From the NCBI GenBank assembly GCA_050173895.1, contig JBFXKJ010000063.1, forward strand, positions 1-16,116: DNA of 16,116 bases. Direction: 5' to 3'. This DNA is from JBCFBK01 sp050173895 (GTDB lineage: Bacteria > Bacteroidota > Bacteroidia > Bacteroidales > Prolixibacteraceae). A program made the translations under genes and the position numbers. This document shows, piece by piece, positions 7,980 to 13,967 of the stretch. Under the pieces are notes generated by a model. That model was not told the DNA's origin, did not search any database, and saw only the letters and a list, made by a program, of their open reading frames with translations. Within the stretch, counting starts at the first letter, position 1. Every line of letters starts with the position of its first letter.

Positions 7980-8053
7980 CCGGAGAAGTTTTAAATACAC
8001 TTAAAACTTCCGGTTGAAATCCGGGAAGCTTTAAGTATGATTAAAACTTTCGA
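7980..8053. repeat. Two tandem imperfect copies of a ~34-bp hairpin
   Basis: Copy 1 (7980-8013) has perfect 10-bp arms: GAAGTTTTAA, loop ATACAC, TTAAAACTTC. It is framed by CCGG on both sides. Copy 2 (8021-8053) reads CCGG-GAAGCTTTAA, loop GTATGA, TTAAAACTTT, with a single mismatch in a 9-bp arm. The copies start 41 bp apart. There is no T-run, so they are not ordinary terminators. They sit between the GH95 stop and the acetyltransferase remnant. Confidence 0.6.
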
Positions 8054-8057
8054 TATT

Positions 8058-8407
8058 TGTGATGCAGGACTGCTTAAGATCTATGCCGCAACCGATGTGG
8101 CCAACCACTGCGGGAACTTCAGGTACCGCATCCGCGAAAACAGGCAGGTTGTGCTGCACGACCGGGTCCATCCTTCTTTTACCGAAATGAGCAGGGACGG
8201 CGACGATGACCTGTTTAAACTGCTTACCGTGGAGGTGAGCTCAACAGGAATGACTCAGTGCACAGGATCTCGTGGGGAAAATACTTTCAGGAAGGTGAAA
8301 AGGTGTTGCTCCCGTTTTCTGTACAGGTGCACCATGCTCTGGTCGACGGCTTCCACGTCGGCGAATACTTCCAAAAGCTGCAGGAATACCTGGATAGCTT
8401 CAGATGA
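8058..8407 (+). pseudogene. Chloramphenicol acetyltransferase-like (CatA type) remnant
   Basis: Two pieces of one trimeric CAT-like acetyltransferase lie in different frames. Piece A (about 8058-8235, frame of 8037) encodes YAATDVANHCGNFRYRIREN and LHDRVHPSFTEM, which match the region around residues 50-90 of CatA proteins. Piece B (8237-8407, frame +2 relative to A) encodes LNRNDSVHRISWGKYF, then LPFSVQVHHALVDGFHVGEY and a stop at 8405-8407. It carries the catalytic-His motif HHxxxDG. Missing are the N-terminal ~50 residues and roughly 60-70 residues between the pieces, and the join is out of frame. The ATG at 8037 lies in a hairpin loop and is not a real start. The gene cannot make an active enzyme. 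The ancestor need not have been a drug-resistance gene. Confidence 0.82.
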
Positions 8408-8454
8408 TTTGACAAGAAGTATCTCACAAGATTATTTTAGAAACAGCTTTGTTT

Positions 8455-8462
8455 TATCTTTA
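8455..8462 (+). promoter_or_regulatory. Possible -7 element of the membrane regulator gene
   Basis: TATCTTTA differs from the Bacteroidota -7 consensus TAnnTTTG only in the last base. It lies 20 bp before the GTG start at 8483. No clear TTTG -33 element is seen at the expected distance, so this is weak. Confidence 0.2.
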
Positions 8463-8482
8463 CGTTTTCAGAAATCTGCAAC

Positions 8483-10816
8483 GTGAAGAAAATTGCCTGC
8501 CTGCTTTTAGCTCTGGTGATGTGTTCAGCGCTTCAGGCGCAAAACACCAGACGTCTGGACGACCGGACATTTGCCTGCGTGAATGCCGGCGAACACACCG
8601 GCCAGGCGCTGCAGCAGGGAGCAAGGGCCGTGCTCTTTACCCGAATGCCCGCCGGGGAACAGCTCCAATTAATCCGTTCATTTTTTGAACAAGAGGGCCA
8701 AAGCCTCATTCTCATTTTCGACCAGGCGCTTAACAAAGACAACATACATGACATTCTGCAAGAGCAGTTCAAAACGGACCTGTTCCGGATTCAGGGAGGG
8801 CAGTGGCCCGGCGACAGCCTGCTGCAGCATAAAAAGATCATCGCCCTTTTCGGAGACGACCTTACCTTCACCTCAACCTCCCGCGTAACAACCTCCCGCA
8901 CATACATGACCCGGTTTTCGTCCGATCCGCTCGGCAAAATGGTCGTGTTCACCCCCGACCCCGGCGATTCGCTGCAAAGCCAGTGCCTGAAGTGCTGGCG
9001 GCTCACCGGCAAAGTGCCTAATTTCGTGTTGCCGGATCCGGATAAGCTGAAAGAGGCAATTCCGGTCATTGAATTTTTAAACAACACCCGGAGGCTGACC
9101 GGCGAAGTCCGCTACAACGGCCGGCTACTGAACGATGTCCGCTGGAAGGAGCATCCCGAACTGATCACGGCAGGCCGGTTTTCCTATCCCGTTACCGGGT
9201 ACAGCGAGATCCTTTCTCCCTATAAAAACGGCTACCGTATCACTCCCGGCGAGGTGATCCAGCACACGGGCATGCCCGATGCCGTGCGGACGTTCACCGC
9301 GCTGGAAAGCCAGCTCGACGAAGGAATGGTCATTCATTTTTCGTTCGACGGGAAAATAAGGAACCTGTCGGAGCCGGACTGGGAAAAGATGATTGTCAAC
9401 AACGTTGAAATGATCCGCGACAAAGAGCGCGGGCAGGTGGCCAGCTTCGCCGGGAACAACGCCTACATTGACTACGCGAAAGCAAACAGTCTGAATTTCG
9501 ATACGCCCATCAGCATGTCGGTTTGGGTGAAACCCGACAGCGTGGACCGTTTTATGGGCATTGTCGGACTGGGCAGTTCCTTTTCGCTGAAGCTTGACGC
9601 GGAGGGCGCACCCGATTTTACCACCGCCAACATTAAAGACCACAAGGGAAACAAAACACTGGAACCGGGCAGGTGGCACCAGATTGCCGTCGTGTTTAAC
9701 CCGGGATCAACCGTCGAAATTTATATTGACGGCGAACGGTCGTCAACGCTCGAAGCTTCGGAGATCAAACCCTCCGGACAATCGTTTTTGATCGGGACCA
9801 ACCTTTGGGGCGAACAGTTTTTTGGCTCGGTCGACGAGCTGAGGATCTGGGACCGCGGATTGTCTGAAAAAGAAATAAAAGCGGTTTTCCTGATGCAGGA
9901 TGATGAAGGGAACAGACGGTCGCTCTTTTATTTGGCTATGCTTATTGGCGGGCTTGTGTTGTTTGTTCTGTTAAGCCTGAGAATGATCCGGAAGAAGAGG
10001 GAAGAGCGTGCGGTTCCCTTAAAAGCAGCGGCAGTATCGGCCGAAACCTCCAAAAACCCCGACCCCAAAAAAAGACCCGAAACCCCCAAAGTCACAGTAA
10101 AGCTCTTCGGGACGTTTCAGATCAACACCCCTAAAGACGGTGACCTGACCGGCCGGTTTTCACCCTTGCTGAAACAAATGCTGGCATTCTTTATCCTGAA
10201 TCAGGCGGAAACCGGCGACGGAACCGGCATTAAAAAACTGACCGACACGTTTTGGCCCGGAGTGGCGCCCGACAAAGCAAAAGAAAACCGGGGCGCCAAT
10301 TTAAAGAAACTGCGCAGGCTGCTGGACGATATCGAAGGGATTTCCATCAGCTATCAGGACAAGAAATGGTATTTTAACGCCGGCGCAGATACTTCAGTTG
10401 ACGTATTCCGATACGCCGGACTGAAAAAACCGGTCAGGCAGCAGGCGGCTTCCGGACAGGTTGATGACCAGTTGGCCGTTTCTTTCCTGGACGTCGTCAG
10501 ACCCGGGAATGTCCTCCAAAACATCGAGGCGGAATGGCTGGATGCATACAAGAGCGCGGTCGCTGACGAAGTGATCGGCCTGCTTTTCCTTCTGCTGAAA
10601 CCGGCCGCCCCGCAGGAACTGAAAATTGAAGCGGCCCGGACGATCCTGAAATTTGACCCGCTCAACGAAGAGGCACTGAAACAGTTGCTGGCCGGCTTTA
10701 CCATGCAGGGAAACCATGGCCAGGCCCGGCAGGGTTATGATGATTACTGCAGAAAGTATCTGGCCTTGTACAACGAACCCTATCCGGTTGACTTTCGCGA
10801 AATCATTAAAAAGTGA
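8483..10816 (+). CDS. Membrane-spanning SARP-like transcriptional regulator with PLC-X-like and LamG sensor domains
   Basis: Probable one-component signal transducer. The start is GTG, chosen because a signal peptide follows at once (MKKIACLLLALVM to LQAQ, residues 1-20). Residues ~25-205 resemble a PI-PLC X domain in layout: a VNAGE segment where catalytic enzymes have HN, then QQGARAVLF, a GQWPGDSLLQHKKIIALFG segment, and GKVPNFVLPDPDKL. The catalytic histidines are not evident. Residues ~285-470 are a LamG/ConA-like jelly roll (ISMSVWVKPDSVDRFMGIVG, GRWHQIAVVF, VEIYIDGE, DELRIWDRGLSEKEI). One transmembrane helix at 481-500 is followed by basic RKKREER. The cytoplasmic part has a winged helix like SARP regulators (VKLFGTFQI at 539-547, FWPGVAPDKAKENRGANLKKLRRLL at ~590-614 split by turns), then a helical BTAD-like tail (~640-777). 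It precedes the GH109-like gene by 93 bp. Ligand and targets are unknown. Confidence 0.75.
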   Translation: MKKIACLLLALVMCSALQAQNTRRLDDRTFACVNAGEHTGQALQQGARAVLFTRMPAGEQLQLIRSFFEQEGQSLILIFDQALNKDNIHDILQEQFKTDLFRIQGGQWPGDSLLQHKKIIALFGDDLTFTSTSRVTTSRTYMTRFSSDPLGKMVVFTPDPGDSLQSQCLKCWRLTGKVPNFVLPDPDKLKEAIPVIEFLNNTRRLTGEVRYNGRLLNDVRWKEHPELITAGRFSYPVTGYSEILSPYKNGYRITPGEVIQHTGMPDAVRTFTALESQLDEGMVIHFSFDGKIRNLSEPDWEKMIVNNVEMIRDKERGQVASFAGNNAYIDYAKANSLNFDTPISMSVWVKPDSVDRFMGIVGLGSSFSLKLDAEGAPDFTTANIKDHKGNKTLEPGRWHQIAVVFNPGSTVEIYIDGERSSTLEASEIKPSGQSFLIGTNLWGEQFFGSVDELRIWDRGLSEKEIKAVFLMQDDEGNRRSLFYLAMLIGGLVLFVLLSLRMIRKKREERAVPLKAAAVSAETSKNPDPKKRPETPKVTVKLFGTFQINTPKDGDLTGRFSPLLKQMLAFFILNQAETGDGTGIKKLTDTFWPGVAPDKAKENRGANLKKLRRLLDDIEGISISYQDKKWYFNAGADTSVDVFRYAGLKKPVRQQAASGQVDDQLAVSFLDVVRPGNVLQNIEAEWLDAYKSAVADEVIGLLFLLLKPAAPQELKIEAARTILKFDPLNEEALKQLLAGFTMQGNHGQARQGYDDYCRKYLALYNEPYPVDFREIIKK

Positions 10817-10873
10817 ATGTAAAAAAAACTGCATTCCCCCTTTTGTTCCCCTTTTTATTACCCCCTGTTTGCT

Positions 10874-10881
10874 TAAATTTG
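10874..10881 (+). promoter_or_regulatory. Bacteroidota -7 promoter element before the GH109-like gene
   Basis: TAAATTTG is a full match to TAnnTTTG and lies 29 bp before the ATG at 10910. A TTTG at 10842-10845 is upstream but about 8 bp further than the usual spacing, so the -33 box is uncertain. If real, the oxidoreductase-like gene has its own promoter in the 93-bp gap after the regulator gene. Confidence 0.4.
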
Positions 10882-10909
10882 GTACAGAAAAATCAAACTA
10901 AACAGTGAT

Positions 10910-12253
10910 ATGGGAACTACAGACAGAAGATCATTCCTGAAAACAGTGAGCGCTGCGGGAGCCGGGATTATTGCAGTACCGCACATCTCAAGAGCCGGTG
11001 TACCCGGTAAAAAATCCGGTCAGGTGAATATTGCCTTTATTGGCGTGGGCGGCCGCGGCCGCGGACATGTACATCGGGCTGCCATCACTGAAGGCGTGAA
11101 AGTGACCGCCTTCTGCGATATCGACCCTGAAGCAGTGGCAGCAACAAAAAAACTGCTGAGCAACCTCGGCAAACCGGAAGCTGCTGTTTACAGCGATGGA
11201 GAATATGCTTTCATGGAAATGCTCAAACGCGACGATATTGACGGGGTGATCATTTCAACACCCTGGCTGTGGCATACCCGTATGGCCGTTGCCACAATGA
11301 AAGCCGGGAAGTACGTGGCTGTTGAGGTGTCGGCGGCCAATACGATGGAGGAATGCTGGGACCTGGTCAACACCTCCGAAGAAACCGGAATGCCCTGCAT
11401 GATCCTCGAAAATGTGAACTACCGCCGCGACGTGATGGCCGTGACCAACATGGTGAAACAAGGGGTATTCGGAGAAGTGGTACACACCCGCTGCGGTTAC
11501 CGCCACAGCCTGCTCGATGTAAAGTTCAGCGAAGGACTGAAATTCGGACAGGGAGCTCAGGGCGAGGCCCGCTGGAGAACGCAGCACTCATTGAAGGTCA
11601 ACGCCGACGTTTACCCGACCCACGGACTGGGACCCGTTGCCACGATGCTCGACATTAACCGGGGCAACCGCTTCCTGTATCTTACCTCCACCGCCACCAA
11701 GGCAGTCGGCTTGAAAGATTATGTGGCGGAGCAGGGAGGTAAGGATCATCCTTATGCCAAACTTCCGTGGGCGCAGGGCGACATTATTACGTCGATCATT
11801 AAAACCACTAATGGTGAGACGATTCTGGTGACGCACGACTGCAATCTTCCCCGCCCGTACTCGCTCGACTTTCATGTCTCCGGGACCGATGGCGTGATCG
11901 ACTTTGACTATAACCGCCGCCGCATTTATGTTGAAGGTCAGTCGAAAGGGCACGACTGGGAGGAATTCCAGGCCTGGCAGGACAAATACGACCATCCGCT
12001 GTGGAAGAAATACGGACAGATTGCCGATGGTGCCGGTCATGGCGGGATCGACTATTTCGTGACCCGCGAATTTATCAATGCCGTAAAAGAACAGCGGCAG
12101 CCGGTGATGGACGTGTACGACGCCGCTGCCTGGAGCGCCGTTACCCCGCTGTCGGAAGCATCGATCGCCCAGGGAAGCGCCCCCCAGTATTTCCCTGACT
12201 TCACCCGCGGCAACTGGATCACCAGAAAACCGCTGGACTATCTGAACTACTAA
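10910..12253 (+). CDS. GH109-type alpha-N-acetylgalactosaminidase (Gfo/Idh/MocA fold)
   Basis: This is probably an exported NAD-dependent glycosidase that removes terminal alpha-GalNAc by transient oxidation. Seen: a twin-arginine signal (DRRSFLKTVSAAGAG, residues 5-19), which suits export with bound cofactor. A Rossmann motif follows (IAFIGVGGRGRGH, ~41-53), then the STPWLWHTRMAVATMKAGKY segment and the C-terminal Gfo/Idh/MocA domain. Long stretches agree with Elizabethkingia NagA as I remember it: LENVNYRRDVMAVTNMVKQG, YPTHGLGPVATMLDINRGNR, GAGHGGIDYF and TPLSEASIAQ. Positions proposed as catalytic in NagA (E149, Y179, H228, Y307) match E167, Y197, H238 and Y317, with spacing kept apart from one 8-residue gap. 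At 447 aa it is typical. Some GH109-like proteins have other sugar substrates, so GalNAc specificity is likely but unproven. It is followed by a strong terminator. Confidence 0.87.
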   Translation: MGTTDRRSFLKTVSAAGAGIIAVPHISRAGVPGKKSGQVNIAFIGVGGRGRGHVHRAAITEGVKVTAFCDIDPEAVAATKKLLSNLGKPEAAVYSDGEYAFMEMLKRDDIDGVIISTPWLWHTRMAVATMKAGKYVAVEVSAANTMEECWDLVNTSEETGMPCMILENVNYRRDVMAVTNMVKQGVFGEVVHTRCGYRHSLLDVKFSEGLKFGQGAQGEARWRTQHSLKVNADVYPTHGLGPVATMLDINRGNRFLYLTSTATKAVGLKDYVAEQGGKDHPYAKLPWAQGDIITSIIKTTNGETILVTHDCNLPRPYSLDFHVSGTDGVIDFDYNRRRIYVEGQSKGHDWEEFQAWQDKYDHPLWKKYGQIADGAGHGGIDYFVTREFINAVKEQRQPVMDVYDAAAWSAVTPLSEASIAQGSAPQYFPDFTRGNWITRKPLDYLNY

Positions 12254-12268
12254 GGCTGAAAAAGCCTT
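12252..12268 (+). other. Small hairpin overlapping the stop codon of the GH109-like gene
   Basis: AAGGCT (12252-12257), loop GAAAA, AGCCTT (12263-12268) form a 6-bp perfect stem starting within the TAA stop codon. No T-run follows, so it may stabilise the mRNA end rather than terminate. It could also be chance. Confidence 0.3.
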
Positions 12269-12419
12269 CGTCCATAGTCTGCGTGTCCGGCAGTCGCGGC
12301 ATAACATCCCCGGCAGGGGCCTGAACACCCGGGAATGATTCGCAGCACTCCGGCTTTGTCCCGCGAAGGCGGGAACCGTTGGCAAATCCCGATCTCCTCC
12401 CGGACACTCCGAAACAAGC

Positions 12420-12452
12420 ACAGCAGCCCGCCAGCGGACTGCTGTTTTTTTT
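12420..12452 (+). terminator. Strong intrinsic terminator of the regulator-GH109 unit
   Basis: ACAGCAG (12420-12426) pairs with CTGCTGT (12439-12445), and CCGC (12428-12431) pairs with GCGG (12434-12437) inside it around a CA loop. The T-run is eight bases (12445-12452). This is a textbook rho-independent terminator, 167 bp after the stop codon. The remaining bases from 12269 to 12557 show no gene or other clear signal. Confidence 0.88.
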
Positions 12453-12557
12453 GTTCAACCCGGCGCCAACCGTTTTTCCTAGGTACAGGTCCTGAGCGCC
12501 GGTTTCATTCAACTCCAACCATTTCTGCAGCGAAGAGATGACCCATAAAAACCGGTG

Positions 12558-13085
12558 TTAAGGATGGTGGTGGCGCTTTTTTACCTGATAATGCAGCCGG
12601 AGTGTATTTGCATTTAATTTTTTCGCTGATCGCAGGCTAAGTTTAAAATCAGTCGTGTTTTTAATCATAGGCAGTCCGGTTCCAAAAAGTACCGGTTCAA
12701 TCACGAAATAAATATCATCCACAAGTTCTGTACTCATAAATTCACTGACCGTCGTCATTCCTCCAATGATGACGGCCTCACTATGGCCTTTTGCCTCGAG
12801 CATGGAGATGATTTTGCCGGGTGTTTGGCAGGCAAAGATCACCGTGGGATTAGCCGGCCTTGCATTGGTGTTGGTCGTTAAAACAACGGTGGTCCCTTCT
12901 TCCCGGAGCGGCAGATAGTCGGGCGCAATGATCTGGTAGGTTTTTCTTCCCATGATCACCGCTTGTGTCTGTTGGCAGATCTCCATAAATCCGGTGGCAT
13001 ATTCCTGTGACAGCCAGTCGGGAATTCCTTTTGGACTTGAAATGAAACCGTTTGCCGATAGTGCCAGATAAACGCTGATCTTCAT
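12558..13085 (-). CDS. RibD C-terminal/dihydrofolate reductase-like NADPH-dependent reductase
   Basis: This is a small cytoplasmic reductase of the RibD-C/DHFR superfamily, 175 aa, the usual size. I start it at the ATG 13083-13085 because the family N-terminus MKISVYLALSANGFI begins there; a further ATG 13 codons upstream adds only a non-family stretch. Seen: SANGFIS (substrate/cofactor strand), QAVIMGRKTYQ (residues 41-51), the NADPH-binding AVIIGGMTTV (104-113), and EPVLFGTGLPM near the end. Most proteins of this kind are of unknown substrate and are not true folate DHFRs, since they lack its full motif set. It lies 125 bp after the HAD gene on the same strand and may be co-transcribed, but no shared pathway is evident. 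Confidence 0.88.
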   Translation of the reverse strand: MKISVYLALSANGFISSPKGIPDWLSQEYATGFMEICQQTQAVIMGRKTYQIIAPDYLPLREEGTTVVLTTNTNARPANPTVIFACQTPGKIISMLEAKGHSEAVIIGGMTTVSEFMSTELVDDIYFVIEPVLFGTGLPMIKNTTDFKLSLRSAKKLNANTLRLHYQVKKRHHHP

Positions 13086-13210
13086 GATTTCTTTTTCTTC
13101 AAAATTCCGGAAAGAAGCCCGCATTTAAAGGTGGGAAAAACGACAATATGAGGGGATAATTGCGGAGAGTTTGGAATTCTTATGCATTGGCTTTTTCGTT
13201 ATGGCCGGCA

Positions 13211-13864
13211 TCACAGCATCCCCATCAGGTCTTCCGGATATTCGGCCAGGGCCTTTGCTCCGTTCGAAAGCAGCTCTTGTTCCGCCCGGAAACCCCAGAG
13301 CACACCCACGGCAAACATACCTGCATTGGTGGCGGTTTGCATGTCGGTGCCGGAGTCGCCAACATAAAGTATCCTTTCGGGAGAAATGTCCATTTCACGG
13401 GCAATCCTTAATGCTTCGGCCGGATTAGGTTTTTTCAGTGCCTCAGTGGTCAGTCCGGTGACATGCCCGAAATTCCACTGCGACAGCAACGCCTGTGCGA
13501 TTTTTTTGGTGAGCGCATCATTCTTGTTGGAAAGGATGGCCAGTTTGATTCCGGCGGCAGTCAGTTTATGCAGCAGTTCCGCGATCCCGGCATAGAGCTT
13601 TGTCTTGTTGAGGCAGTTGGCATTGTAAAGCTCAATCATCGATGCCAGGCATTGGTCCACCAGCTTTTCATCGGTTCTATGGGTTTCGGGAAGCACCGTG
13701 CGTACCAGGTTCCGCAATCCGTTGCCAATAAAAAGTTTATAATCTTCGTTCGGATGTTCCGGGAAATGATGCTGCTGCAATACCATATTCATCGAATCGG
13801 CAATATCGTCGAGCGAGTTCACCAGCGTTCCGTCCAGATCAAAGAGTACTGCTTCAAATTGCAT
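13211..13864 (-). CDS. HAD family hydrolase, phosphoglycolate phosphatase-like
   Basis: This is a cytoplasmic phosphatase of HAD subfamily IA, 217 aa from the ATG at 13862-13864. That start puts the nucleophile motif close to the N-terminus, as is normal; an upstream in-frame ATG adds 12 unrelated residues. Seen: motif I VLFDLDGTL (D9 nucleophile, D11 acid/base), motif II AILSNK (S112), motif III lysine in LKKPNP (K144/K145), and motif IV YVGDSGTDM (D170, D174). An alpha-helical cap lies between motifs I and II. This pattern, with the KKPNP and GDSGTDM segments, is that of Gph-type phosphatases that remove 2-phosphoglycolate made during DNA repair, or of pyrophosphatase relatives. Exact substrate is not decided by sequence. 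It lies 103 bp after the TonB receptor gene. Confidence 0.9.
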   Translation of the reverse strand: MQFEAVLFDLDGTLVNSLDDIADSMNMVLQQHHFPEHPNEDYKLFIGNGLRNLVRTVLPETHRTDEKLVDQCLASMIELYNANCLNKTKLYAGIAELLHKLTAAGIKLAILSNKNDALTKKIAQALLSQWNFGHVTGLTTEALKKPNPAEALRIAREMDISPERILYVGDSGTDMQTATNAGMFAVGVLWGFRAEQELLSNGAKALAEYPEDLMGML

Positions 13865-13930
13865 GTTTTGCTTTTTTGAAATTAGAATTACCAAGCCCAT
13901 TAAATTTCAGTATAAGCTGTCGCTGAAATA

Positions 13931-13952
13931 CCGTTCAAAATAATTGAAGCGG
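13931..13952 (-). other. Inverted repeat between the TonB receptor and HAD genes
   Basis: CCG-TTCAA (13931-13938), loop AATAA, TTGAA-(G)-CGG (13944-13952) give an 8-bp stem with one bulged base. It lies just after the receptor stop (read on minus) and before the HAD gene. There is no T-run, so it may be a weak terminator or an operator. Confidence 0.3.
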
Positions 13953-13967
13953 TAAAGATAGGAACGA

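Noticed and set aside
8037..8486. 149-codon plus-strand frame as an intact gene
   Set aside because: Its first part matches CAT proteins only to about 8235, and the rest reads out of frame over sequence that matches CAT in frame +2. Its ATG lies in a hairpin loop. It is part of a pseudogene.
9125..9679. 184-codon minus-strand frame inside the regulator gene
   Set aside because: It is antisense to the continuous LamG-containing frame, with no signal or motif of its own.
10910..12253. Plain sugar dehydrogenase of the Gfo/Idh/MocA family
   Set aside because: The Tat signal, the GAGHGGIDYF and YPTHGLGP segments and the matching E/Y/H/Y spacing fit GH109 better than cytoplasmic dehydrogenases, though dehydrogenase-like activity on another sugar is not fully excluded.
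11588..12421. 277-codon minus-strand frame opposite the GH109-like gene
   Set aside because: It is an antisense shadow in GC-rich coding DNA. It resembles no family, while the plus-strand frame matches GH109 throughout.
12558..13085. Trimethoprim-resistance type DHFR
   Set aside because: The protein has the RibD-C-like pattern (MGRKTYQ, VIIGGMTTV) of general reductases of unknown substrate, which are not known to confer trimethoprim resistance.
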